Shown: piece by piece, positions 1-8,848 of the stretch
Layout of the letters: each line of letters starts with the position of its first letter
Position numbering within the stretch: position 1 is the stretch's first letter
NCBI RefSeq assembly: GCF_016862975.1
Contig: NZ_BONZ01000103.1
Coordinates: 1 to 56,273 of the forward strand
Length of the DNA stretch: 56,273 nucleotides
From: Rugosimonospora africana
GTDB taxonomy: Bacteria > Actinomycetota > Actinomycetes > Mycobacteriales > Micromonosporaceae
Direction: 5' to 3'
Made by a program: the position numbers and the translations under genes
Notes under the pieces: model-generated
What the model saw: the letters and a program-made list of their open reading frames with translations, nothing else
Told to the model about the DNA's origin: nothing
The model's database searches: none

Positions 1-42
1 AGCCGTATCTACGGGCCGCCGACATCTGGACGGGGCTTGACG

Positions 43-3000
43 TTAGAGGTCGATCTCGGGCTCGTTGTTCAAACTACGTTCCGATGCTTCGTCTTCAGGG
101 ATAGCGGGGATTGCGGCACGAATCCGAGCGGCCTCCGCAGCCTGAGCGAGCCGTTCGGGTACCGGACGAGACTGTGGTTGGGGTCGGGTGGCCGCCACGG
201 CGTGGACGCGAGCGGTCGTGTCACGGACGGCCGTGAGAACCTCCCGGGCGTCGTTGGCGGCCCGCTGTGCACGGAGGGCTAGTTCAGCTGCGGCCGCAAG
301 ACCTGCGTACCGGGTGGGCAGCGCCTGCTGGTACCAGCTGCCCCAGACCTGGTGTTGGGTCTCTAACGTGGTGACATCGTTTCGTCGCTCCGAGACTTGC
401 GTTGTCACGTCGGTCAGTTGGCGGCGTAGCCCGTCAACACGACTCTGTGCGCGGTTGGCGGTCGTCTGGGCGGCGGCGTGCTTGGCGGCTGCGCTGGTTC
501 GCAGCGGGCCGATATGCCACCAGCGTGGCGCGACGGAGGCGGCGGTGTGGCCGTGCCGCTTGGCGCTGGATTCGGCACTGGCGACGGCGAGTCGGAGTTC
601 GCGGTGACGCTGCTCGGCGGCGATGAGTTGTAGGTGTGCCGTGCGGAGAGCACCGGCGACGTAGGTGGGTGCGGCGGCGTCTGCGGCGCGTTGCGCGGCG
701 ACCAGGGATCGCAGCTCGGTGTCGGCGGCTGCGGTGATCTGCCCGGCGAGGGTGGCCACGCCGAGGACCGTTTGGGCGCGGTGCCAGGCACCCCAGCGGC
801 CAGGGTCGCGGTGGGACGGTTCAGGCCCGATCGGGTCGTCGCCGATGATCTGGTACCTGTCTCGGTAGGTTGCGACGACACGAACGCGGCTGAGCCACTG
901 TTCCCGCTCGTCACGCCGTCCGGGAACCGGACCGAGTGCCAGCGACCATGTCGGCCGTAGTTCGGCGGCCTGTTCAGCGAGCCCTTGAGCGCGCCGGTCG
1001 CAGATGGCCGCCACTGCTCGGCGCGCCTGTTCGAGTTCACGGTCGGCTTCTGAGCTATCAGCGCTGAATGACGCGGATGGATCCCCGCGAAACGCGGTGG
1101 CCGGGTCCTGCGGCATGTCGCTGTAGAGCTGATCGATTCGCCAGGCCAGGACAGTGGCGACATCGCGGGCAGTTGCGAGTTCCCGCTGTTGTGCAACTGC
1201 GGTGAGTACGTCGTCGGGGTTGTAGCCGGCCTGGGCGAGTCTGGCCAGCCGATGGGCGAGTACGGGCATGGCGGGGTCGTCGGCCAGCCGACGGGCAGCG
1301 CCCGGTCCGGCCACGGCACTGACGATAGTCAGGTAGTGGGGAATGTTGACCCGTGCAGTCAAGTCGTCGTAGATGAGGCCCCAGTGGTGCAGGGCGTCGT
1401 GGTCGGCCCACAGCGTCTGCTCGGTCTCAGTGGCCGACCGGTCGGTGTCCTCGCGACGCAGGATATCTGCGATGACCGCGATCCCGGCCTTCGGCTCAGT
1501 GGGCTGGTGCCCTTCGGGCGGCTCGTCGTTCACCACCACGTAGAGCTGATTGATCAGGCTGCCGCGGGTCATCATGACGTACAGGCGGGACCGGTTGGTG
1601 TCCTCGTCCATCAGGACATGGGCGGTGTCCACAGTGCGGCCCTGTGCGGAGTCGACTGTGGCTGCGTAGGCGAGGCGTACGTGCTGCGCGACATACTCCG
1701 CCGGAAGCAGGGTGAGATCGCCGGTACGGGTATGCCGCACCTGTAGCGTTCCGTCGGCGCGCGCATCAAGCACTCTCCACTGGTCGCGGTTCGCGACGAA
1801 CTTCTGCCCGCCCATCGTGGTGAGACGCCGGTCGTTGCGGCGGGTCACGACGAGGTCGCCGACGCCCGCGCGCGTACCGTCGGCCAGGCTGATTGTCTGT
1901 CCGGCTGGTATGACTCCGGCCCGCCGCAGGATGATGCGGGCTTTCGCGGCGATGTCGGTAGCTTCCGCTTCGGTCTCGACGAGGATCAAGGCATCACGGC
2001 CGGCGAGCACGTCAGCGGCCCACCCGTCGAGCATCTGCCCGATCAGTGATTCGCGGTGCCCGCTGTGGATGCGGCCACGGCGGTCGTACTCGGCGACCAC
2101 GGTGGTGTCCCCCTCGCGCAGGCGCAGTGACGCAGGCCCCTCCCACGCGTCGGCGAATCGACGCACGTCATGCAGCTGTGTGGTGTTACCGAGGCTGGCC
2201 AGGTAGCGGAACATGCCGCCCGGGCCTACGGCGGAGACCTGCGCGGGATCGCCGATCAGGATGAGTTTTCCATCAACGGGGCTGAGAAGCCGCACCAACT
2301 CGGCAAGGTCGCGGCTGGATGCCTGGGACGCTTCGTCGAGGATGACCCACTGGCCAGGCCGGAACGACCACTGCCCAGGCTGACTGCCTGCGGGCGGGGT
2401 GCGTTGAGCGTGCAGCCACATCGCGATGTTCTCAGTTCGGATGCCGGTCAGGCCACCTGCGCGGGTGCTGTAAGTGAGGATTTCGGCGGCGTTCTGCCCG
2501 ACGGTCAACCCCAGTACCGGGACACCGGCCTGCTGCGCAGCCAGCCCGACCGCGCGCTGCAGGTAGGTCTTGCCGGAACCGGCCGGACCGACGACGCCGG
2601 TGACCCGCCGATCGTCGCCAACTATGAACCGCAGCGCGGAGCGCTTCTCCGCAGTCAGATCAAGCTGCGTCGCGATTCGGTCCAGGACGGCGTTCGGAGC
2701 CGCTGTCGCACCGCGCCTGGCGGCGTAGGCGATGACATCATGCTCGGCGGTGAGAACCGCCTTGGTGGTCATTCGCAGGTCGCGGTGACGCGTGTAGAGC
2801 GGCTGCTGGTCGCTGCCGCGAGTCAGGCTGGACCCCCAGGTCATCAGGGCCGGGGGAGTGAGCACCCGCAACCCTCCAGCACCGGTGTTCAGCGCGTGAA
2901 CGGCAAGCCGTGCGACACGTTGCCAGTCCCGCCCCGCCGGGTCCGTGGGATCGACACCCAGGTGCCGGCCGATCGCCAACTCGAGGTGATCGAGGCCCCA

Positions 3001-4356
3001 CACCGCGCGCTGCTGCTCCAGATCCCGCAGCGCGCGACGCACCGCCAAGCCCGCATCATGCCGCACTGCCGCGGCCACCACCCGGGCCCGTTCCCGCCCC
3101 TCCACAAGGCCGAGTGCCGCTGCGGCCTTGTCGAGGTCCGCTTCGTCGACTCGAGCGTCGGGCGCCGCGCGGCGGGCTCGCTGCAGCACCTGGCGGGCGA
3201 TCCGATCAATCTCATCGGGTACCCGGCCGACGACGACGTCGCACACCTGCGCGGCGGTGTCGAGCCCCGCGTGGCGATCCTCGAAGTGCCAGCGGCGCAC
3301 CGCCGCCCTGGTGGACTCGGGCCCATCCTTGCGTTGGCGGGTACGTAGAGTCGCGTCCTGGGCCCGGGCCCGCCACCGACGTCCGGTCAGCCGCTCGCGG
3401 ATGCCGCCCGCGCCGTCGGTGCGATGGCGCATCTCCTCCTCGACCGCGGCCCGGCGCTTCGAGTAGTGGACAATCGACGCCGGGCTGATGCCCACCACTT
3501 CGCGGATCGGCGAGCCCGGACGGGCCGTGAAGCTCACCCCGAGCCGGCGTGCCAGTTCGCCTTCCACCGCACGTTCGTAGACGACTCGGGCGGCGATGGT
3601 GGCCTGGTAGAACGCCCGGCTGTCCAGGGACAGCCACCGCTCGCGGCCATCGGCGTTCACGGTGCGAACCTTCGATGACACGATGATGTGCGAGTGCAGC
3701 TGAGGGTCCTTCTCCCGGCTCATCCGGTGGTCGAAGACCATCGCGGCCAGGCCATCGGTGTCGGCTTGCACGACCCCGTTGACGCCGAGCCGGGTGAACG
3801 CGCCATGCCGGCGCAGGTGCGCGAGGGCGGCGCGCACCCCGGCGTGCTGGGCAGCCATGACGTGCGCTTTGACGGCGTCGTCGCCGAACGCCCACAACAA
3901 CGATACGGATTTCACGGGGCTGACGGTGATGTCGAATCCGGCGACCGCGCGCCGTTCCGGCATCGTCCAGATCCGCAGCCATGCAGTGGCGATCTGTTCG
4001 TAGGTCGCGTCGGCGGGCAGTGCTTTCCACGCCCGTTCGACGGCCTCTTTCCGATACTCGTCTGTCATCGGGACATAAGCTCGCCACAGATGGCCGAGAT
4101 GTTGCCCCGTCACCGGGTGCTGGCCCTTGCCGATCAGACGGTCGGCCTCCTGATGGGTGACCTGTCCTTCTACTCCGAACAGGAGATTGCTTTGGCCGGC
4201 CCACCATCCCGGCGCCTCGCCCTGTGAATTCAGATGGGTGAAGTGCGCGAGCGGTGACCCGCGTGGAGCGGGGCGAAAGTCCTCCCGGCCGGCGGCGATC
4301 TGCCGCATCAGATAGTCCATGCCAGCGCCTGGAGCAATTCTCGTCACGGAAAGCAT
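43..4356 (-). CDS. MobF-family conjugative relaxase-helicase (TraA/TrwC-like)
   Basis: Predicted to nick the transfer origin, stay covalently bound to the DNA strand through an N-terminal tyrosine, and unwind it during conjugation. The N-terminal TrwC relaxase domain begins MLSVTRIAPGAGMDYL; the Tyr of MDYL is the candidate nucleophile. Its metal-binding histidines lie in FDHRMSREKDPQLHSH (about residues 209-223). A RecD/TrwC-type helicase follows, with Walker A GPAGSGKT near residue 640, Walker B-like VILDEAS and a late UvrD-like motif AATVDSAQGRTVDTAH. The C-terminus is Ala/Arg-rich and probably coiled-coil. At about 1,437 residues it has a normal length and no break. I start at ATG 4356 rather than the in-frame 4425 because family members begin with this MLS motif. 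No TraG/VirB4 or integrase lies in the window, so the rest of the transfer element is missing or outside. Family assignment is firm; activity is inferred. Confidence 0.93.
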   Translation of the reverse strand: MLSVTRIAPGAGMDYLMRQIAAGREDFRPAPRGSPLAHFTHLNSQGEAPGWWAGQSNLLFGVEGQVTHQEADRLIGKGQHPVTGQHLGHLWRAYVPMTDEYRKEAVERAWKALPADATYEQIATAWLRIWTMPERRAVAGFDITVSPVKSVSLLWAFGDDAVKAHVMAAQHAGVRAALAHLRRHGAFTRLGVNGVVQADTDGLAAMVFDHRMSREKDPQLHSHIIVSSKVRTVNADGRERWLSLDSRAFYQATIAARVVYERAVEGELARRLGVSFTARPGSPIREVVGISPASIVHYSKRRAAVEEEMRHRTDGAGGIRERLTGRRWRARAQDATLRTRQRKDGPESTRAAVRRWHFEDRHAGLDTAAQVCDVVVGRVPDEIDRIARQVLQRARRAAPDARVDEADLDKAAAALGLVEGRERARVVAAAVRHDAGLAVRRALRDLEQQRAVWGLDHLELAIGRHLGVDPTDPAGRDWQRVARLAVHALNTGAGGLRVLTPPALMTWGSSLTRGSDQQPLYTRHRDLRMTTKAVLTAEHDVIAYAARRGATAAPNAVLDRIATQLDLTAEKRSALRFIVGDDRRVTGVVGPAGSGKTYLQRAVGLAAQQAGVPVLGLTVGQNAAEILTYSTRAGGLTGIRTENIAMWLHAQRTPPAGSQPGQWSFRPGQWVILDEASQASSRDLAELVRLLSPVDGKLILIGDPAQVSAVGPGGMFRYLASLGNTTQLHDVRRFADAWEGPASLRLREGDTTVVAEYDRRGRIHSGHRESLIGQMLDGWAADVLAGRDALILVETEAEATDIAAKARIILRRAGVIPAGQTISLADGTRAGVGDLVVTRRNDRRLTTMGGQKFVANRDQWRVLDARADGTLQVRHTRTGDLTLLPAEYVAQHVRLAYAATVDSAQGRTVDTAHVLMDEDTNRSRLYVMMTRGSLINQLYVVVNDEPPEGHQPTEPKAGIAVIADILRREDTDRSATETEQTLWADHDALHHWGLIYDDLTARVNIPHYLTIVSAVAGPGAARRLADDPAMPVLAHRLARLAQAGYNPDDVLTAVAQQRELATARDVATVLAWRIDQLYSDMPQDPATAFRGDPSASFSADSSEADRELEQARRAVAAICDRRAQGLAEQAAELRPTWSLALGPVPGRRDEREQWLSRVRVVATYRDRYQIIGDDPIGPEPSHRDPGRWGAWHRAQTVLGVATLAGQITAAADTELRSLVAAQRAADAAAPTYVAGALRTAHLQLIAAEQRHRELRLAVASAESSAKRHGHTAASVAPRWWHIGPLRTSAAAKHAAAQTTANRAQSRVDGLRRQLTDVTTQVSERRNDVTTLETQHQVWGSWYQQALPTRYAGLAAAAELALRAQRAANDAREVLTAVRDTTARVHAVAATRPQPQSRPVPERLAQAAEAARIRAAIPAIPEDEASERSLNNEPEIDL

Positions 4357-4377
4357 GAGGCAAACGTACGAGATCAA

Positions 4378-4406
4378 ATTGTAGCTTGCGACATTGTCAG
4401 TGCCAC
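4378..4406 (-). promoter_or_regulatory. candidate relaxase promoter
   Basis: Read on the minus strand, TACAAT (4378-4383) is a good -10 hexamer, with TGGCAC about 16 bases upstream as a weak -35. It would place the start site about 15 bases before ATG 4356, giving a very short leader with no clear Shine-Dalgarno. This is a pattern match only; the short AT-rich stretch stands out in otherwise GC-rich sequence. Confidence 0.3.
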
Positions 4407-4552
4407 GGGGTGTGCTACTCATCAAGGGCCGGTCGAGAGGGACTGCCGAAGGCGCTGGTTACGGCGATGCAGTCAATGGTGAACGGTTGTTGAGAAAGTG
4501 TGACTAGTGGTGAACGAATGGCTTTGGGAGTGGTGGAGGTGGGGGGTGGTGG

Positions 4553-4585
4553 TTAGCCTCGGCCTTTCGTTACCGGTCGGTTGAT
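4553..4585 (+). repeat. IS1380 left terminal inverted repeat plus TTAG target duplication
   Basis: TTAG at 4553-4556 is the target duplication. The inverted repeat starts CCTCGGCCTTTCGTTA at 4557 and continues to GTTGAT. It pairs with 6837-6862 on the opposite strand with two mismatches in the first 16 bases. Confidence 0.85.
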
Positions 4586-4723
4586 GCGCTGAGCGTTGAG
4601 ACGTGAACATCCCTTGGCCTGGGTGGACTTGGATCGCATGGCCAAGATCGGCTGGTGTGGGGGTAGCACCCGCCGGGTGAAGCGGCCTGTGCGGTATGGC
4701 CTTCAGGCGGCTACGGTGCAGCG

Positions 4724-5224
4724 GTGACAGAGGCGGCGTGGGAAACGATCCCAGGCGAGAGGTACGAGGACTTCTGGGCGCTGTTCGATGCGCGGTACCG
4801 GTTCCGGCCCAGGACGCGGGAGAACGGGACAGGGATCGACGAGCCGCCCGGCTCGGTAACCATCGACTTGAGCCCGATCTTCGCTGGGCAGCGTTCGCAG
4901 TTCGCCGCCGGTGAGGATGCGCTCAACGCCCTGGCCCTGCTTGCGATGACTGAGGTCTTCTCGGCCGATCAGCGCCTGCTGGTCCTCGACTGGCAGCATC
5001 CCAGCCACTGGTTCTGGCCGCATCGACAGGCGCTGCATCCCAAGCAGGAGTGGCCGGTGGAAGTGTTCCCCAACGGGGACTACTACATCTTCCTGACCGA
5101 GGACATGACCGTCGGCACGTTTGGCCATCCCTGGCGCCAGACGCTGTGCATCTTCGGCACCGCGCTGGTCGAGTCGCTGGTACCCAAGCTCGCCGCCTGG
5201 CTGCCGGTGAAACGCCGCGCCTGA
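4724..5224 (+). CDS. DUF2716 domain protein, IS passenger gene
   Basis: A 166-residue soluble protein of unknown function that I recognise as DUF2716 from its conserved core: LVLDWQHPSHWFWPH (about residues 86-100), WPVEVFPNGDYYIFLTEDM (about 110-128) and GTFGHPWRQTLCIFG (about 131-145). The GTG start at 4724 gives the usual length. The gene lies between the left inverted repeat of the IS1380 element and its transposase, so it is carried as a passenger. DUF2716 proteins occur as single genes in actinomycetes and have no established activity. The frame is open throughout with no sign of decay, unlike the neighbouring transposase, which suggests it is still expressed or only recently captured. 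Function cannot be inferred; a toxin, antitoxin or anti-defence cargo role is possible but unsupported. Confidence 0.8.
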   Translation: MTEAAWETIPGERYEDFWALFDARYRFRPRTRENGTGIDEPPGSVTIDLSPIFAGQRSQFAAGEDALNALALLAMTEVFSADQRLLVLDWQHPSHWFWPHRQALHPKQEWPVEVFPNGDYYIFLTEDMTVGTFGHPWRQTLCIFGTALVESLVPKLAAWLPVKRRA

Positions 5225-5243
5225 ATGGAGGCGGCCCGGTAAG

Positions 5244-5318
5244 GCGAAAGAGCCTTCCGCTCTGCAACGATCGGACTTGCTGAGGGTCCTGATCATTCCG
5301 CACGGAAGGCACTTTCGC
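5244..5318 (+). repeat. inverted repeat just upstream of the transposase start
   Basis: GCGAAAGAGCCTTCCG (5244-5259) pairs with CGGAAGGCACTTTCGC (5303-5318), with one mismatch in 16 and a 43-base loop. The right arm ends one base before the transposase GTG at 5320. In a transcript that enters the IS from outside, the hairpin would sit directly against the start codon and could limit translation, a control known in other IS families. It could also be an inner transposase-binding end of a shorter ancestral element. Confidence 0.7.
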
Positions 5319-5319
5319 G

Positions 5320-6716
5320 GTGAAGGCTACCGGGTCGCGCCCGAAGATCGTTGTTGCCGGTGGTGGACGCGGCGTGGTGAGCCGAGCCGGTACCCGCCTG
5401 CTGGCCGATCTGGCGGACATCACCGGGTTGGCCGGCGGTTTCGGCGATGCGCTCGGGCCGCTGCGTCAACGCCGCGGCGGGCACGACCCGGGTCGGGTCG
5501 CTGTGGATATGGCGGTGATGCTCGCCGACGGTGGTGAGACGATCGCGGACCTGGCGGTGCTGCGTAACCAGCCGGGCCTGTTCGGGGCAGTTGCCTCGGA
5601 CCCTACGGCGTGGCGGGTACTGAACAGCATCGACGCCGAGGCGCTGGCTGGGCTGCGGTCGGCGCGCGCCGCGGCGCGGGAGATGGCCTGGGCGCAGCGG
5701 ACGGAGACGAGCGGCGGTTGCCCGTGTCGACCGCGGCCGGACAACCGATCCCCGCGTTCGTGTTGGACATGGACGCCTCGATCGTGATCTGCCATTCAGA
5801 GAAAGAGTCCGCAGCGCCAACGTGGAAGCACACGTTCGGGTACCACCCGTTATTCTGCTTCCTCGACGCCACCGGGGAGGCACTGGCGGCGATCCTGCGC
5901 CCGGGTAACGCGGGGTCGAACACCACTGCCGACCACATCACGGTTCTCGACCTGGCCCTGGTGCAGATCCCCGACGCCTACCGGCATGGCACCCCGATCC
6001 TGATCCGGTCAGACTCGGCCGGGTGCACCCACGGCCTGCTGGCACACATCCGCGGCCTACGAGAACACGGCATCAATGCCCGGTTCTCCGTGGGGGTCGC
6101 GATCACCGAACAGATCCGTGACGCGATCGTCAAGGTCCAGCAGTGGATCCCGGCGATCGGCACCGATGGAAAACCCCGCGACGGCGCGCAGATCGCCGAG
6201 ATCAGCGGTCTGGTGCCCGACGACGGCTACCCCGATGGCACCCGGTTCATCGTGCGCCGGGAGGTCCCGCACCCCGGCGCGCAACTGACCCTGTTCGACA
6301 CCATCGAAGGGTTCCGCCACCAAGTCATGGCCACTGACACCCCCGCCGGACACGGCTCGATCCAGCACTTGGAAGCCCGCCACCGCGCGCACGCCCGCGT
6401 CGAGGACGGCATCCGCTGCGGCAAAGACACCGGCTTCGGCCGCTTCCCATCCCGCGTCTTCGCGATCAATCAGGCGTGGCTGGAACTCGCCCTGACCGGA
6501 ATCGACCTACTCGCTTGGACCCGAACCCTTCTCCTGCAAGGAGAACTCTCAACCGCTGAGCCGAAGAAACTGCGCTACCGACTGTTACACGTCGCCGCCC
6601 GCGTCACCCGCACCGGCCGGCGAATCTGGTTGCGGATCGCCGAGAACTGGCCATGGTCGACACAACTGGTGGCCGCATTCACCCGGCTGGCCGCACTACC
6701 ACGACCCATCACCTGA
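5320..6716 (+). pseudogene. IS1380-family DDE transposase, frameshifted
   Basis: The N-terminal part (5320 to about 5712) starts at GTG and contains the typical IS1380 opening, with an aspartate-rich segment LADLADITGLAGGFGDAL, VAVDMAVMLADGGETIADLAVLR and WRVLNSIDAEAL. The rest (about 5714-6716) continues one frame away with LPVSTAAGQPIPAFVLDMDA, the DDE-type core HSEKESAAPTWKHTFGYHPL, ILIRSDSAGCTHGLL and a C-terminal helical region. The homology passes from frame 1 to frame 3 near 5712, consistent with a single-base deletion. No A-rich slippery heptamer is visible at the junction, so programmed frameshifting is unlikely. Together the parts cover a full-length enzyme of about 460 residues. 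A sequencing error is the main alternative to real inactivation. Confidence 0.88.
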
Positions 6717-6836
6717 ACCCGCCTTCGCCATCCCGACCAGCCATCCCTGGAGGAACCCGGCCACCGCGCCGGGCCACAACCAGACCCACCGCCCTGAGCT
6801 ACCGCCCAGCCACGGACATCGCGATCACGAAACCTT

Positions 6837-6866
6837 GATCAACAGTTAGCGAAAGACCGAGGTTAG
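6837..6866 (-). repeat. IS1380 right terminal inverted repeat plus TTAG target duplication
   Basis: On the minus strand the repeat starts CCTCGGTCTTTCGCTA at 6862 and runs inward to GTTGATC at 6837, matching the left end. TTAG at 6863-6866 repeats 4553-4556. The element ends 13 bases before the ATG of the next gene, so the insertion separated that gene from its original upstream DNA. Confidence 0.85.
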
Positions 6867-6875
6867 CGTGAGGGT

Positions 6876-7283
6876 ATGGCGAGTCGGTCGACTAATGAGC
6901 AGGTTGAGCGGTTGCGGGAGCAGCAGCGGCGGCAGCGTCGGGCGTTGGATGCGGTGGCGGTGGCGCAGCGTGTGGTGGAGGATGCGCGGGTTCGGCGTAG
7001 GAGGCGGGTTTTGGAGCTTGACCGGGCGGTGGTCCGGGCTGAGCGGGGTTTTGATGTGGCGTTGGTGGTGTTGGCTTCGGTGATGCCGGTGGATCAGGCG
7101 GCGGCTGTTGCGGGGGTGGATGTGGCGGTGTTTAGGGCGGCGCGTAGGCGGGGTGGTGCGGCGGAGGTTCGGGCGGCGGTCGCGCGGTTGGGTGTGGGTC
7201 GTGGGGGCGGGCGGCGGCGGACTGTTTCGGGGGGTGCGGCCGGTGTCGGTGACGGTGTGGGGGCGGCGGCGGGTCCGGGGTGA
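6876..7283 (+). CDS. small Arg-rich coiled-coil protein, unknown function
   Basis: A 135-residue basic protein. Residues about 5-60 form a heptad-like, Arg/Glu-rich helix (EQVERLREQQRRQRRALDA), followed by an Ala/Val-rich helical segment resembling a helix-turn-helix (VMPVDQAAAVAGVDVAVFRAA, cut here to its core AAAVAGVDVAVF) and a low-complexity Gly/Arg tail. This could be a small DNA-binding or replication-accessory protein of the integrated element, but I recognise no family. The IS1380 copy ends 13 bases upstream of ATG 6876, so the native promoter has been displaced; GAGGG from the junction could act as a ribosome site. Strong GC3 bias supports coding. It is convergent with 7349-8848, sharing a terminator hairpin. 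Confidence 0.55.
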   Translation: MASRSTNEQVERLREQQRRQRRALDAVAVAQRVVEDARVRRRRRVLELDRAVVRAERGFDVALVVLASVMPVDQAAAVAGVDVAVFRAARRRGGAAEVRAAVARLGVGRGGGRRRTVSGGAAGVGDGVGAAAGPG

Positions 7284-7310
7284 GCGGGTGTTTCGGAGCG
7301 TTCGGGGCGC

Positions 7311-7342
7311 CGTTGTCCCCCGGCTCGGGCCGGGGGACAACG
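7311..7342. terminator. bidirectional stem-loop terminator
   Basis: CGTTGTCCCCCGGC (7311-7324) and GCCGGGGGACAACG (7329-7342) form a perfect 14-bp stem with a TCGG tetraloop. It lies in the 65-base gap between two convergent genes, 28 bases after one stop and 7 bases from the other, so it probably stops transcription from both sides. There is no U-tract, as is common in actinomycetes. Confidence 0.85.
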
Positions 7343-7348
7343 GTCGGC

Positions 7349-8848
7349 TCAGGTGGTGGTTTCGTGGGGGTTGGTTGGGGGTGGGGGTTCGGCGTGGGGG
7401 TTGCCGAGTACGCGGACGGTTTTGGTGAGGATGAGGGGGGCTCCGTCGGGGCCTCGGAAGTGGCCGCGTACGTATCGGCGTCGGCGTAGGGATTGTTTGG
7501 GGCCGTAGGGCTGTTGGCGGAAGAATCCTGGTACCCACCAGCGGTTGCGGTAGATCCTGGTGGGTTCGTTGCCGGCGTCGGGGGTTGTTGGGGTGCGGCG
7601 TTGTTTGCCGCGTAGTTTGACGATTCGCACGGGTGGTGCGGGGCGTTGTGCGCGGGCGTAGGCGCGGCGGATTGCTTTGTCGGGTTCGATGTCGTCGGTT
7701 TGGGCTTCGGGTTGGGCGGCGATGAGCCAGGTGGCGAGGAGGGTGGCGAGCACCGCGTGGGTGTGCGGGTTGGCGGCGCTGTATGGCTTGTCGAATTCGA
7801 GGCGTGTGCCGATGCTGATGGGCGCGAGCCATCCGACGCGTTCGCGGAGTTGCTGTAGGTCCTTCGCGGTGTAGGCGCGGGTGCCGGTGGTTTCGGCGGG
7901 GGCGAAGAAGGTGAGCCATAGTCCGCCGGGGATGGTTCCCCACTGCGCGGCGATGACGGGCACTGTCTGGGTGGTTCCGGCGAGTGGTGGGTGGCAGATC
8001 GGGTTGCTCCAGATCATTAGTCCTTCGCGGGCGAGTGGTTCGTGTGGCGCGATCTGGAGTTCGTGGAGGCTGGTGGCGGCGTGCCGGGCGAGTTCGGTGA
8101 AGTCGGGGTCGATCCAGTAGAGGGTGGCGTGGTGGGCGTGTTGGGCCATGAGCGCGGTGTACCGGTCGATGGGGGAGCGGGTGTCTGGTGTGTCGGTGTC
8201 GGGTGTGAGTTGGCTGGTGAGTGTGTGGATCTGTTCGGGAGTGAGTGCTGTGGCGAGGTCGGTGGTGGCGTGGCGGCGCCAGTAGTTGGTGAGCCGGTCG
8301 CGGACTTTGGGCAGGCTGGTTGGCCGGATGTGTCGGCCTTCTGGGCTGGGTTGTGGGGTTGCCGGCGCCGAGGTTGCCGGGGTGGTGGCGGTGTGTAGGG
8401 GTTGCCGGTGTGGGATGCCGTTGGCGAGCAGTGCGCGGTGGAGTTGTTCGAGGTGGGCGGTGGCGTCGGATGGTTGGCCCCAGTGGCGTGCTCTGCGTTG
8501 TGCGCGGCGGGTGAGGCCGGCTTGGTCTCCGGCGTCGATGAGGTTGGCGCATCGGGTGCAGGCGGCCCAGCGTTCGCCGAAGTTGTGGCCGGAGAGGGCG
8601 TCTCCGCCCGGCAGGGTGACGAAGATGTCGATGTTGCCGAAGTGGTAGCTCCACTGGGGGTCAGGTGTGGAGCAGAAGTCGCAGATCATGGCGAGGTTGG
8701 CGACGTGGTGGATTGGGACGGGCCGGGGTGGGTGGTTGTCTGCCGGCGGGTGGGGGTGGTCGAAGTGGCTGGCGCCGTCGACGGTGTGGACGTTGAGTGG
8801 GCTGCGGCAGGTGGCGCAGGCGTAGCCGTTGGGGTCGATGGCGGTCAC
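7349..8848 (-). CDS. hypothetical protein with CxxC pairs (zinc-ribbon-like N-terminus)
   Basis: A 499-residue protein with no family I recognise. The first ~120 residues hold three CxxC pairs (CATC, CDFC, CTRC) plus histidines, typical of zinc-binding ribbons. The middle part contains WIDPDF-like and PVIAAQWGTIPGGLWLTFF segments that look like a globular beta-rich domain, and the C-terminus is strongly basic (RRRRYVRGHFRGPDG), suggesting nucleic-acid contact. The GTG start at 8848 overlaps the stop of the upstream gene (GTGA), so the two are co-translated; the longer in-frame extension to 9589 is low-complexity His/Pro/Arg sequence and is not real. Similar pairs occur on actinomycete integrative elements, which fits the nearby relaxase, but this is context rather than homology I can prove. 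Confidence 0.75.
   Translation of the reverse strand: MTAIDPNGYACATCRSPLNVHTVDGASHFDHPHPPADNHPPRPVPIHHVANLAMICDFCSTPDPQWSYHFGNIDIFVTLPGGDALSGHNFGERWAACTRCANLIDAGDQAGLTRRAQRRARHWGQPSDATAHLEQLHRALLANGIPHRQPLHTATTPATSAPATPQPSPEGRHIRPTSLPKVRDRLTNYWRRHATTDLATALTPEQIHTLTSQLTPDTDTPDTRSPIDRYTALMAQHAHHATLYWIDPDFTELARHAATSLHELQIAPHEPLAREGLMIWSNPICHPPLAGTTQTVPVIAAQWGTIPGGLWLTFFAPAETTGTRAYTAKDLQQLRERVGWLAPISIGTRLEFDKPYSAANPHTHAVLATLLATWLIAAQPEAQTDDIEPDKAIRRAYARAQRPAPPVRIVKLRGKQRRTPTTPDAGNEPTRIYRNRWWVPGFFRQQPYGPKQSLRRRRYVRGHFRGPDGAPLILTKTVRVLGNPHAEPPPPTNPHETTT

Larger units (their letters stand above)
4557..6862 (+). mobile_element. IS1380-family insertion sequence with DUF2716 passenger gene
   Basis: The ends are imperfect inverted repeats. 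The left begins CCTCGGCCTTTCGTTA; the right, read inward on the minus strand, begins CCTCGGTCTTTCGCTA, 14 of 16 identical, and both continue to GTTGAT. Both ends are flanked by TTAG (4553-4556 and 6863-6866), a 4-bp target duplication as expected for IS1380. The element is 2,306 bp, longer than the roughly 1.7 kb usual in the family; the extra length at the left holds a complete DUF2716 gene. The transposase is frameshifted, so the copy is probably immobile unless helped in trans. Boundaries and duplication are seen directly; the family comes from the transposase. Confidence 0.85.

Noticed and set aside
5700-5725. Programmed frameshift in the IS1380 transposase
   Set aside because: No slippery heptamer or stimulatory structure is visible and IS1380 normally uses a single frame.
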